Source: Pyrenophora tritici-repentis (Eukaryota; Ascomycota; Dothideomycetes; Pleosporales; Pleosporaceae). From it: 64,000 nt of DNA. This document shows positions 11,534 to 22,174 of this stretch, one piece after another. The stretch spans positions 868,001-932,000 of the forward strand of contig NC_089392.1 of the NCBI RefSeq assembly GCF_003171515.1, in the 5' to 3' direction. Position 1 is the stretch's first letter, and every line of letters starts with the position of its first letter. A program made the position numbers and the translations under genes. The notes beneath the pieces were generated by a model. It was not told the DNA's origin. It searched no databases and saw only the letters and a program-made list of their open reading frames with translations.

Positions 11534-12734
11534 ATGCGACGACCATTCCACCTCGCTCTCTTCTCAACCCTCACCAGCATATCCCGGGTTTCCTTAGCCA
11601 ACATCAACATCAACACCACACAAAACCCCCTCCACCTCCTAACCAGCTTACAACAATCCCCGCTCTGCTACAGTAGCAACAGCACCACAACAACAATCAG
11701 CATGCCCCGCCTCGCCCCCGTAATATCGCTCTCCCACGGCGGCGGACCCATGCCCGTCCTCGGCGACCCGTCCCACGCCTCCATCACGCGATCGCTGCAA
11801 ACAAAAGTGCCTCAGATACTCAAACTAGGCACACCGGATGCGCCGCGCGCCATTGTAGTAGTAACGGCGCACTGGAGCACAGAAAAAGCGAGGGTATCAA
11901 GCGGCGCTAAACACGAGTTACTTTATGATTATTACGGGTTTCCAGAGGAGAGTTATAAGATACGACATGATGCGCCCGGGAGTCCTGAGGTAGCAAGGAT
12001 GGTGAAGGGGGTGTTGGAGGGGGAGGGGGTTGAGTGTGTTGAGGATGGGGTCAGAGGTATGTTTACGCCCATCTAAACCATGCCAAATATATAGATGGAA
12101 CCACCCACCCCTTTCAACTCAAGGATATCATCAACATATATAGCGAAAACTAACCCTAAACCCGCCTCTAGCATGGGACCACGGCGTCTTCATCCCCCTC
12201 AAACTCATCGACCCTACCGCCACAACCCCCATCGTCCAACTCTCCGTCCTGGCTTCTGAATCCGCGTCTCAACACTACGCCATCGGCCGCGCGTTGGGTA
12301 AACTACGACCCCATAATATCGCCATCATAGGCAGCGGGTTTGCGACGTTTCATAACCTCAAGCTCATGTTTGATGGCACGGCGCAGACACCGGAGTTTAA
12401 GAGATTGAATCAGGAGTGGAGCCGAAGCGTTGGTGATGCTGCGTTGACGGTGGATGAGGGGGAGAGGGAGAGGAAGTTTTTGGGGTGGAGAGAGTGGACG
12501 GGAAGCTGGGTTATGCATCCGAGGTGAGTTTTCTGTGGGTAGGAATGGCGGTATGTATATGCAAAGGATGTGTTTTACTGACATTTATGTGTGTATAGGG
12601 GTGGTGCAGAACATTTCCTGCCATTAATCGTGTGTGCGGGGGCGGCAGGATCGACGAAAGGGAAGAGTTATGCGGATGAGATGATGGGCAATGATATGTG
12701 GAGTTATTACTGGGATGAACAGCAGATGCTATAG
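11534..12734 (+). CDS. Extradiol ring-cleavage dioxygenase, LigB / 4,5-DOPA dioxygenase type
   Basis: Three exons: 11534-12056, 12172-12523 and 12599-12734, 336 residues from the first ATG. The family comprises zinc- or iron-dependent class III dioxygenases that open catechol rings; in plants the relative makes betalamic acid. Motifs are LSHGGGPMPVLGD (metal-binding His), VVTAHWS, RHDAPGSPEVA, WDHGVFIPLK, GSGFATFHNL and the C-terminal AEHFLPLIVCAGAAG. The conserved part begins at MPRLAPVISLSHGGG, coded from 11702, giving 280 residues, the usual family length. The 56 residues before it are Ser/Thr/Asn-rich and could be a mitochondrial or secretory leader, or simply untranslated sequence. The natural substrate is unknown. 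Confidence 0.88.
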
Positions 12735-13452
12735 GTATGGACTAACATAAATTAACCAACGATGTAGGAAATGATTGAGAGTGAGTGGGTTAATGATATA
12801 GTAATTATAGCTACAACCTTGGCGTACCAAGCTGAAAAACTATCTATCACATGATTTTTGCCAGAACTCTACCGAGCCTTTTTCACTTAGGGTAGAGTGA
12901 AAAGGCTGCAAATCGACCCTAAGCTGAGATTGGAAGCCTCCATTAAACTCGGTGGTAGAGTTGTTAGAACGGCTTGGGTGCGAGAAAGATTGGATATTAA
13001 ATTCACTACCCGCGACAAGAACATTGAGTCTGCATGGGAAATTCGTCTAGTCATACCGCTGATGTCTGCTTGATGGGGGCTATTGGGGTTGAAATGAGAG
13101 AGACACAGTCGAGTTTAACAAGCAGGTCGCTTCGCATGGTCCGAGGAAAAAACATGAATACAAACAGAGCCTTTGGCCTTGGGAACATGTACAAGCAGCT
13201 TTACATTTCTGCGGTTCGCCTACTCTCGTCGTCTCTTTAATCATGGACACACCAGGCTCTTGGTTGTAAATCCTCTCCTCATGTATTAACCGAGAGAACT
13301 TAGTCTCAAGGGATTTTTCGAGTTCCAAAGACATCTAACTATTATCATAATAGCTATCTCCTATCTGTTATCCCTCTCTTTCCTTTGTGCATACTTACAC
13401 CCATCTACCAGAAACCCATATACACAAACCAACCGTACCCAACACCACATAT
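12735..13452. other. Convergent intergenic region with foldback element
   Basis: It lies between the 3' ends of the dioxygenase and FET3. It contains a nested inverted-repeat structure (12865-12962) and no gene. Confidence 0.5.
12865..12962. repeat. Nested inverted repeats (foldback, possible MITE relic)
   Basis: The outer arms AACTCTACCGAG (12865-12876) and CTCGGTGGTAGAGTT (12948-12962) match except for a three-base insertion. Inside lie a near-perfect hairpin, AGCCTTTTTCACT against AGTGAAAAGGCT, and a further pair, CTTAGGGT against ACCCTAAG. A relic of a small inverted-repeat transposon or a structured RNA end is possible; no target-site duplication was found. Confidence 0.5.
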
Positions 13453-15376
13453 TCACTTCCCCCCAACAGGCCTCAACCCATACCACCCAATAACACCCAA
13501 CCCCAAGAACGCCGAAAGACAACTAAATACCAACGCCACAACCCCTCTCGCCGTAAACCCACTCGGCACGCGTCCCGGCGGCCCGTTCTCACCCCTCAAA
13601 TCGCGTAAATCAATCGTATTCCCCGCCGCATTGCCCTTGGTCGGTACACCTTTTTCCTCGCAGACTTTCCAGTGGTCAGCGGGGATGTTGTCTTTGAGTT
13701 GAGCTTGCACGGCCAGCGGCGCCTCGATCATGGTGGCTGTTAGACCCGACGCGACGTGCCATTCGATGTGGCAGTGGAAGAGCCAGACGCCTGGGTTGTC
13801 GGAGCGGAAGCGGAGGACAACGTGGCCGTTTGGGTGGACGAGGATGGTATCGCGGCGCATGGGCGTGGGCGAGGGGGTTGTGGTGTTGGTTGCGTCGTAG
13901 GGGCCGCTGTCGGCGGCGCTGCGGGTTACGACTTGGAAGACGTGGCCGTGGAGGTGGAAGGGGTGTCTGTGAGGGTTGTTTGTTAGTATGGGATGGGTTT
14001 GAGATGGGATGGGGAGAATGCGAGAGGGAGATATGCATACTTTCCGGGGTCGTTATTATTGAGCACGATTTCTACGACTTGGTTTTGGGCGAGGACAAAA
14101 GAGTTTGTGTTACTGCCGTAGATTACGGCGTCTGTGGCGTTGGCACCTGTGGAGAGGACTGAGTAGAGGGTCGGTACTTTGGGGCTGACGTAGGTAATGT
14201 CATTGAAGAAGGCGCTGGGTGTTGTTAGATGTGTATTCTTACAAGACTTGGACATTTAGACTTACTAATTTGCTCCATCATTCAGATTACCCATGTTCAT
14301 ATCCAGCGTAACACTCTTGTCGACGCGATCCAAGACTGTTTGCTTATCATATGGGACCAGGTTGAAATCATCAAAAGGTTCAAAGGAATCAATGTCTTTT
14401 GGTGCGGGCATATCCTTCTTTTCATCGTAGACGAGCCAACCCGTGACATTCGGGTTCAAGCCATCGGGTACCGCGTCGAACATTTCCTCGTCCATGCTGC
14501 CGACAAAGGCAAAGTTGGAATTTGTGTCGTTCTTCGCGGTGACGAGCACACTGTATCGCTGCGCAGCAGTGAGATACAGCATGTTAGCTTCCGTGGGCTC
14601 TGTATAGACGCCATCGACTTCTACAATCCGCATAGTATGCTCCTCGAACCAAACATACTGTGCAGCAAACGCAGCCATGTTGACCATACGAAAGAGATAG
14701 GTCTTTCCAGGCTCGATCTTAACAGTCAAGTTCTGAGTGTCGTTGAGAAGTGCTGCTTGGGGGACCGGTTCTGCGCCAGATGGATTGGCAATGCTGATGA
14801 AGCTCGCCAAGAGGGGTTGCATCCGCTCATGGTACCAGTCGGAAAGAGTCAAGATGATTTCCTCGTCATAGAAGTCCTTGAAGGGGCTGTCGTTGTCATG
14901 CACGATGAGAGGTCCACGGATACCATCTGGATACTGACCACGCTCATGGCTGTGGTACCAGTATGTACCTGGTTGGTCAATCTATCCTTATCAGTATTTG
15001 CCACAGTATATTTCAACGCCAAACTTACAGTAAAGTTGTACGTAAAAGAGCTTCCAGGAGATATTCCACACTGTGTAACCCCAATTGGACCATCCATGTG
15101 CGTAGTACCATTCATGTACAAACCATGAAAGTGAAGACTGGTAGACTCGTTTCCCAGCGAATTCTTAACATTGACGATGATTCGATCGCCCTTGTTCGCT
15201 ATGATAGGTGGTAAAGGCCATTTTCCATTGATGCCAATCACAGGTCGTATTTGCTGGCCATCAGGATTCGCGTACGTCCATCCTATGTCAAAGTCGTGTG
15301 TTACAGTAGCGCAACGAGCCGCACCAGCCAGAAAAGACAATGGCAAAAAGTAACTTGATAAAGACGAGGAAAGCAT
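13453..15376 (-). CDS. FET3: Iron-transport multicopper oxidase (ferroxidase), Fet3 type
   Basis: Four exons: 15376-15029, 14981-14266, 14214-14041 and 13966-13453, 583 residues. A signal peptide ([22 protein letters not shown]) leads to three cupredoxin domains. All four copper-binding motifs are present: [18 protein letters not shown] and FHCHIEWH. One C-terminal membrane span ([22 protein letters not shown]) puts the oxidase domain outside the cell. Fet3 oxidises Fe(II) to Fe(III), which the partner permease Ftr1 imports. That partner is encoded divergently 1 kb away, so the role is well supported. The sequence follows yeast Fet3 closely (for example [15 protein letters not shown] and [11 protein letters not shown]). 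The acidic residue that aids ferroxidase activity in yeast (Glu185, in GQYEDG) is Pro here (GQYPDG). Confidence 0.95.
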
Positions 15377-15551
15377 GATGAAACAAGTGCCAAAACCTAA
15401 GGATCTGAGAGCAGCCAGCCCTTTTTTGTTCTGGCGGATGATAAAGTCACTTTGAACACAACGGGTCCCAGCAGATGGTGCGTGTTATCCCAGAGGCTCA
15501 GTGTCATACAAGCAAGAGCACGCATCCGATCATCGCAACGCCCACGCGGGG

Positions 15552-15560
15552 ATCAGATAA
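15552..15560 (+). promoter_or_regulatory. SreA-type GATA site
   Basis: ATCAGATAA matches the ATCWGATAA consensus of fungal iron-sensing GATA repressors and lies 176 bases before the FET3 start. Confidence 0.65.
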
Positions 15561-15611
15561 GACTGTCTAACGTCTTAGCACGCGATGAGGCCCCTGCGAT
15601 TCAGCGCGAAA

Positions 15612-15620
15612 TTATCAGAT
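15612..15620 (-). promoter_or_regulatory. SreA-type GATA site
   Basis: TTATCAGAT on the plus strand reads ATCTGATAA on the minus strand, a full consensus match. Confidence 0.65.
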
Positions 15621-15838
15621 CCTCGGCCATCGGTGAAGATGAAGGCGCCATGTAAGTGAAGGAAACTTGAAAAAGCGGGGCTAGCTGTGCTTTCTCTCCC
15701 ACGCATTGGGCTCTGGGAACGCCAGGACGCCCAATCGTTTCAGTATCGCGTGATTTTTTCCTCGTAGCTGACAGCGGTGGGAGGTTTCTTAGACCATGAT
15801 TTGCTCTGGAGCGACCTTCATCCGGATGTTATCGGGCC

Positions 15839-15847
15839 ATCTGATAA
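15839..15847 (+). promoter_or_regulatory. SreA-type GATA site
   Basis: ATCTGATAA is a full consensus match near the middle of the shared promoter. Confidence 0.65.
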
Positions 15848-16424
15848 TCTGGACCGTAATCGACCAGGGTTTGGGATAAGCGACGGCGCCGAAATGACCA
15901 ACAAGCTCACGCTAAGGTGCGCTATCGAGACTTGATTTGATTTGTCTTTTCTGGGCATGCGAGCTGGCAAAATATGCCTGCAGCTTACACAGTTGAAGAT
16001 CAATGTTGTGCGGGGTGGTTGGAGAAAGACTGTTCGTGGTCCACATGGCAAGAGAGTCCTGGAGGTGATCACCATGATCTACAAGTTCGCGGTGAGCTTA
16101 TCAACGGCTGTCAGATCAACGGTACCAGATAAATCGCTCAAGATATTGTTTTCAGCTTCTTCAGCTGAAGATCTGACAAGCTTGATCGGCCCGTCGTGTC
16201 CAGGTGAGACCACACTGCATGAGGTGACCGAACTTCGGCTTTATATTAGCGCCATCGTACAGGAACGGCAGGTCCAAGGGACTGCAGACACGACTAACAC
16301 GCCGCTCTGCCGGAAGTCTCATCTGATTAGATATCCTCCTCTTGAACACATTCCCCCCAAGAGCCCTCTATCTGATCCTTCACCCAATTCCTGACCGAGC
16401 GAGAGCTTCGGTAGCTATTGCAAG

Positions 16425-17717
16425 ATGCCAAACGTTTTTAACGTCCCAGGTACGTATGCAATAGCTTTCTTGTAGACGTTGGTGATACAATGCTTACTAA
16501 CTCTCCCAAGTCTTCTTCATTTGCTTCCGAGAGTGTTTGGAAACGAGCATCATCGTCTCTGTGCTTCTCGCTTTCCTCAAGCAGACCCTAGGCCCTGAGC
16601 ACGATGCTGCTGTCCACAAACGCCTCGTGCGTCAGATTTGGTACGGTGTTGGCGCAGGTGTCTTCATCTGTCTAATCATCTGCGCTGGTGTTATCGGCAC
16701 GTTTTATACAGCCGGAAGGAACGCTTTTGAAGCGGCAGAAAACATATGGGAAGGAGTCTTTGCACTCCTCGCAAGCGTCATCATTACAGTCATGGGCGCT
16801 GCCCTACTCCGTGTCAGCAAACTTCAAGACAAATGGCGTGTCAAGATTGCCAAAGTACTGGAGCAAAAGGATTCCAAGCTGCCTATCAAGGGCAAATTGA
16901 AGAAGTGGAGCGAGAAGTATGCGATGTTCATCTTGCCATTCATTACCGTGCTACGTGAGGGCATTGAAGCAGTGCTGTAAGTGAATATCGTTCTCTCTCT
17001 TATGGTCTACAGCTGAGTGAAAAACCAGGTTCATTGCAGGTGTCGGACTCGGCGCGCCAGCGACAAGTTTTCCATTCGCCGTCATCTGTGGTCTTGGTGC
17101 AGGTGTTTTTATTGGATTTCTTATCTACAAGGGCGGTAACAAGACGTCGCTACAAATCTTCCTTGTTGTGTCCACGTGCTTTCTGTATCTCGTGGCTGCA
17201 GGCCTGTTCTCAAAGGGTGTCTGGGATCTTGAGCAGAATGCGTGGGTCAAGCTTGCTGGAGAAGGCGCCGCAGAAGCTGGTACAGGACCTGGTAGCTACG
17301 ACATTAGGAAAAGTGTTTGGCATGTCAACGTAAGTCAAACATGACATTTCTTGGAATTCTTCATGCTGACTGCTGCATCGTAGTGTTGTTCTCCACTAGA
17401 GAATGGCTCAGGCGGGTAAGTGAATCCAACTCCCGTTCAACGGCTCTCGCTAACATGTCGATTACAGCTGGGGAATCTTCAACTCTTTGCTCGGGTGGCA
17501 AAACAGCGCAACCTATGGCTCCGTCATCTCATACAACTTGTACTGGCTCGTAGTGATTCTAGGCTTCCTCTTTCTCGGCTGGAAGGAGAGCAAACAAAAC
17601 ATTGCCCAAGATGCCGGGAGCACAAGCGATACCTCCAGCGACCAAGGCGAGATTGCAGGAAAGAAGGGCAGCAGTGAGGGCATCACTATCGCGACCGTAG
17701 CCCGGGAAGTTGAGTAA
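16425..17717 (+). CDS. FTR1: High-affinity plasma-membrane iron permease, Ftr1 type
   Basis: Five exons: 16425-16449, 16511-16976, 17029-17329, 17384-17415 and 17468-17717, 357 residues. The first exon codes only MPNVFNVP; it is supported by a clean donor and by phase with the conserved [17 protein letters not shown]. The two iron-binding R-E-x-x-E motifs are RECLE in the first membrane segment and REGIE in the fourth ([10 protein letters not shown]). About seven membrane spans and a hydrophilic tail (Ser/Asp/Gly-rich, ending AREVE) fit the family. The protein imports Fe(III) made by the Fet3 ferroxidase; the two assemble as a complex in yeast. The divergent FET3 neighbour and SreA-type sites support joint control by iron. 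Confidence 0.96.
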
Positions 17718-18474
17718 AAAAGACTCCAAGCACCGCCTTGACCGCGCAATGTCTTGGGACATTATGGTGGTTAGTGGGGGTGGCCTTGTGGTGTCCGCGT
17801 CACCCAATCCTTTTGTCAGGGAAGAAGCTTGTCTTTGATAAGGCGGGGACGCTAATGCAATCAATACATCCAAATTTAGCCAGGCCTTTGCAGCCGCAAT
17901 GCCGCTAGAAAATACCAAGCCTCCCCTGAAAATCCGCTGTCATAAAAAAAAACGTCCGATCTGGGCCCCGTTGGAAACTCTGCGTTCCAAACGCGTGTCG
18001 TTCGTTCATCGTGTGGGTGTTGGGTGGTTTCTTGTTGTGGGTTGCAAGGGTCCAGGATGAGAGGGATTGCGTCAGACGGGCTGGGGTGACGATCATTAGA
18101 TGCACGTTTGCTTGCTTACCAGACGATTCAAATAGATGTCAACACTGCAAGGCTGGCCCGCGGGCTGGCTGGCTGGACACCTCGACCCATGCGAGATTTG
18201 GGGCTGAGTGCCCTTTAGTAGTGAACGGCGAGGGACAAACATACATGCAAACGCACAAAACGTCTTGGTGGTACATAAAGGCGCATCTCTGCACCTGGAC
18301 GCGTTCCATTCTCAGCTCCTCCCCCCTTCCTTCGCTCTTACCCTGCCTTAACACTCTCGCTTCTGTTGTTTACATCCCTGGAAATCTATAAACCCGTAGA
18401 CTCTTTTCTTCCTTGCCGAATACACAACTGTTTCTCTTTCACAAAACAAGACTACTCGATACTACATCGTCACC
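17718..18474. other. Intergenic region, FTR1 3' flank and promoter of the secreted-protein gene
   Basis: No gene was seen. A TATAAA element lies at 18387-18392, followed by a pyrimidine-rich leader before the ATG at 18475. Confidence 0.5.
18387..18392 (+). promoter_or_regulatory. TATA box
   Basis: TATAAA lies 83 bases before the start codon and is followed by a CT-rich leader, as in strongly expressed fungal genes. Confidence 0.5.
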
Positions 18475-19084
18475 ATGCAGTTCAAGAACATCGCCCTCCT
18501 CGCCGCTGCAGCAAGCACAGCAGCTGCTGAATTCGTCATCATAACATCCACGCCCGTCCCTACCAACCTCGCCGTCCTAACGGACGTAAGTCTCCCCCTC
18601 GCACCTGCCCCATCTTGATGCCCCGGCCCATCCTAACAAACCCCAGGTTGACAACTACGTCTCCTCGCTCGAGAACTTCGTCACCTCGCGCCTCGCCTCC
18701 CTGACCCAGGGTTCCGCGCTCTCAGCCGCAGCTTCAGCCCACAAGGGCCTAGCCTCCTTTGCCGCAACCGCCAGCTACTCCATCCCCAGCGAGGTGACTG
18801 CGATCGGCGAGGTTGAGACGTTTTCTGCTACGCCGGCTTGGTACAGCGCGCTGCCCAGCGATGTCAAAAGCTACTATGACAAGTTCAATCAGGAAGTTCA
18901 GGCACTGATTGTCGAGGCTGTTAATGGCCCGAATGCGACGGCGTCGACAACGGGACAGGCGTCGAAGAGCTCGGGTGCTAGTGGAACTGCAGGACCTAAG
19001 GAGACAGGTGCGGGTTCGCAGAACATGGTGGGATTGGTTGGGGCTGGTGTTGCGGCGGCGTTTGCGGGGGTGATGGCTTTGTAA
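18475..19084 (+). CDS. Small secreted protein with probable GPI anchor
   Basis: Two exons, 18475-18585 and 18647-19084, give 182 residues. A signal peptide (MQFKNIALLAAAASTAAAEF) is followed by a helical, Ala/Ser-rich region with a predicted N-glycosylation site (PNATAS). A Ser/Thr/Gly-rich spacer then leads to a hydrophobic C-terminal tail (NMVGLVGAGVAAAFAGVMAL) with no charged residue after it, the pattern of a GPI-attachment signal. A cell-wall or plasma-membrane surface location is inferred. No catalytic domain is recognised. There are no cysteines, so it does not look like a disulfide-rich effector. Confidence 0.8.
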
Positions 19085-19367
19085 GGGAAAGGAATGAAGT
19101 ATGACTTGCTCTTCGCAGGAGTCAGTGTATTGGAGTCGGTCTTACTTTGGGGTAAGAGATACCTGGTGCTGTTAACGCATCAGTATGATACCTCTGCTTT
19201 TCCTATTCTTCATTTTCGAATCTGAATCGGGAGGGTTTGTACCGCGGTTCACACTGCATAAGCCATATGCTTCTCTTCTGTGCGACGCATGTATGCCTTG
19301 TAATATATCTACCATTCTATGAAGCACTTGATAGATGTTGTGCACAACACCGAAACATCGCAAACCT

Positions 19368-20319
19368 CTACAGTTGAGTCTTGCCCTTTGGCCGCGCCAA
19401 CTTAGCAACCTCAGGATCCTTGGTAACTTCGTCATAATCCGGTCTCGGGAGTTCAAAAGCCTGAGTCACACGCGCATACGTGATACCACCCAATCTCGAC
19501 ACCGGCTTGAGCACCTGCACAAAAGGATTAGCATCATATTCACCACACTCTCGTCCGAGCAAACGACGGGAAACTCACAGCAGGATCAACAAGCACACCC
19601 TGTTCATCAATCGCATCCTCCCTAACCCAAAAATTGACCCCCTCCACAAAAACCGTAACACCAGTCTTCTTATCCGGCGTAGTAGGATTCTTACTCGTCC
19701 ACTCGACCGAATTAACAAGCTTGACCTCAACACTAAACACCGCTTCCTTCACCCTATCCGGCTTCACAAACTTGCTCTTCTCAGCATGCAGCCCGCTAAA
19801 CGCCCACTCACTGATGCCCGTCGGCGCATTAATTGATGTAAAATTCGCTGCTTCAATGTACTCTTCTGTGATGATGTTGACAACAGCTTCCTTGGTATCA
19901 AGCAAGTTCTTCAGTGTGTCTTTGGCCTTGTCCATGCCGCCGGCGAAGCCGATGACGAACATGGGTGGATCATGATTTACGAGGTTGAAGTAGCTGAAAG
20001 GCGCGAGGTTTGTGGAGGCGCCATCTGCGCTTATGGTTGAGACGAAGCCGATGGGGCGGGGCACAATGGCCGAGATGAGCAGTTTGTAGTTGTTTACCAC
20101 AGGTCGGCCTTCTTCGTAGGGTTCAATTGAGCGATGCGACTTTTCTAGGCTGGACGACGTATTGGGGCCGGCGCCAACCTCCCAACCTGGTTTGGGGGTT
20201 TGCGTGTAGTGGAAGGATGAAGTTTGGTCAAAGGGTGGGCGCGAGGCTTCTACCGCTTTGAAGTCGCCGTGGGGGTTGCGCTTGATTTCCTTCTCGGCGT
20301 CTGCTCTTCCTGATGCCAT
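19368..20319 (-). CDS. Flavin-reductase-like FMN-binding protein
   Basis: Two exons, 20319-19579 and 19514-19368, join in phase 0 and give 295 residues. The flavin reductase-like fold (DIM6/NTAB family) is shown by VPRPIGFVSTISADGASTNL followed by APFSYFN, then PPMFVIGFAGG, DTLKNLLDTKEAVVNIITE and TGISEWAFSGL. These proteins bind FMN in a split barrel; many fungal members have no assigned reaction. The ATG at 20319 (MASGRADAEKEIKRNPHGDF) is preferred over the one 153 bases upstream, whose added residues look like untranslated sequence. The gene is divergent from the acetyltransferase-like gene at 20990; the shared promoter contains repeated TACCCCGCCA boxes. Confidence 0.88.
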
Positions 20320-20989
20320 TTTGGAGTATGGTTTACGGGGGGTTTGTGTTGAGGGTGATGGGTATTTGAGCTGGGGTGAATGGATGGGTTGTGGTTGGTG
20401 ATGATAACAGGATATTTGTAACCTATGTCGATATAGACGTAACTGCCGTGCTAACAACATTATCAAGCGCAAAAATGTGCATTCCGGTAAATGGCGGCGG
20501 GTATTCCGAAGCTATAGAAAGCGGCGGAAAGCCTAGGGCGGCCGCGGAACGTGGACCGAGGATCCATCGATGTAAATTCGATCTCGCTGATAACTCTTTG
20601 CCGAACGAAAACCTGTCGACATAACTTGGGCTATAAAACGTCTTGATAATCATTAGAGGTTACTGAGGACCTATTTTACGGCTATACGCGGGGGATGGCT
20701 CTCCTACACAATACGGCCGACAACGTCATCTACCCCGCCAGTCTCCAAGTTACCCCGCCATAGATAACAATGCCACTACGAAATCTCCAACTATGGCGGT
20801 AGAGTTGCAAGGCGTACCGCTCGTAGATAGGCAATGCTACTGAATTCTGACATTCCTTCCATCACGTACATGAGAAGCCTGTGTGAAGTTGATAAACAAA
20901 GGTTCTTGTGAGCAGTAGCATATCTACTGTATTACACCCGAGAAAGACAAGTAACAGATTCTCCCAAGAAAACAACATAAATCTCCATC
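20320..20989. promoter_or_regulatory. Shared divergent promoter region
   Basis: It lies between the divergent flavin-reductase-like and hydrolase genes. It contains two direct copies and one inverted partial copy of a C-rich box (20731-20801). No coding region is supported. Confidence 0.45.
20731..20801. repeat. Direct and inverted TACCCCGCCA boxes
   Basis: TACCCCGCCA occurs at 20731-20740 and 20751-20760, exactly 20 bases apart. CCGCCATAG (20755-20763) pairs with CTATGGCGG (20791-20799) as a perfect nine-base inverted repeat. Confidence 0.6.
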
Positions 20990-22165
20990 ATGTCTTCCGA
21001 TACAGACTACCAGACATACAAGCTTGGTAACTTTAAGTTGAAATCCGGCGGAGAAATTCCAGATGCCTTCATCGCATACAAGACGCTGGGCGACCCATCG
21101 CTCCCAGCTGTAGTCTATCCAACATGGTATTCTGGAAGTATGCAAGACTCGTCCAGAACTTCGCACAATTACTAAAATTATTCCCTCAGAGATACAGGAG
21201 AACCTCTGGCTCACAGGCTCAGACAAGACGCTCAACCCTTCCAAATACTACATCATTATCCCCGCTCTATTTGGCAATGGCCAGTCGTCGTCGCCATCCA
21301 ACATGCCCAGTCTGCGGCCATTTCCTGAAGTGCTATTCTACGACAATGTACGCGCCCAGTATGAGCTTGTGAGCAAGCATCTCGGTGTCAAGCACGCACG
21401 TGCGGTATTGGGATGGTCCATGGGCGCAGGACAGACATATCAGTGGGCAACCCAATATCCAGACTTTATGGATATCGCAGTCCCGTTCTGTGGCAGTGCA
21501 AAGACCAGTCTGCATAACCAAGTCTTCATAGAGGGCGTCAAGAGTGCGCTTTATGCCTCGATTGGCACAAGTTCAGGTGGTGTCTCCAAGTCGGACCTTT
21601 ACACTGCCAGTGGCAAGCCTGTAACATTCTCGGCCGAGGCCCGAGAAGTCGGACTGAGAGCCCTTGGACGCGTATATGCTGGTTGGGGCTTCTCTCAAGC
21701 CTTCTACCGCGAGAAGCTCTACGAGACAGCGCCAACGTTGGGCTTCAAGAACCTCGACGACTTCCTCGTCAACTTTTGGGAGGCCTGGGCGCTGTCAAAA
21801 GACCCGGAGAACATGCTGGTCATGGCGCATACGTGGCAGGCGGGTGACTGCTCTAACCAAGAGCCATACAACGGCGACTTCGACAAGGCGATGAAGGGTA
21901 TCAAGGCCAAAATGCTAGTCTTGCCAGGAAAGACGGATCTCTACTTTCCGCCAGAGGATTCCGAGTCTGAGGTGCAGAGTATGAATCCCGGCATAGGGAC
22001 TCTGAAGGTCTTTCCATCTATTTGGGGTCATTGGTGAGTTCTGCGCCCATGGTTGTGACATGCTTGTAGCTAACCCATACATTCAGGGCTGGCGGTCCTG
22101 GACAGTCCACAGAAGACGTGAAGTGGTTGGACGAGAATCTGAAGGAGTTTTTCAACAAGAACTAA
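20990..22165 (+). CDS. Alpha/beta hydrolase of the homoserine O-acetyltransferase-like family
   Basis: Three exons: 20990-21137, 21190-22033 and 22087-22165, 356 residues. The nucleophile elbow is GWSMGAGQTYQW, the acid is in KTDLYFPPED and the histidine in SIWGHWAGGP, giving a Ser-Asp-His triad. Overall sequence order (YIIIPALFGNGQSSSPSN, then the elbow) follows the MET2-like branch. True MET2 enzymes, which acetylate homoserine for methionine synthesis, are clearly longer (about 480-520 residues). This is therefore more likely a paralogue with a different acyl acceptor or hydrolase function. No signal peptide is seen, so it is probably cytosolic. Confidence 0.85.
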
Positions 22166-22174
22166 GTAGTGTAC

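Larger units (their letters stand above)
15377..16424. promoter_or_regulatory. Shared divergent promoter of FET3 and FTR1
   Basis: This 1.05-kb region separates the start codons of the two iron-uptake genes. It holds three full ATCWGATAA sites, at least three simple GATAA cores (15440-15444; reverse strand 16098-16102; 16128-16132) and CCAAT boxes at 15731-15735 and, reversed, 15705-15709. In Aspergillus the GATA repressor SreA binds ATCWGATAA when iron is plentiful, and HapX with the CCAAT-binding complex acts when iron is scarce (established). Regulation of this pair by the same logic is inferred. Confidence 0.7.
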
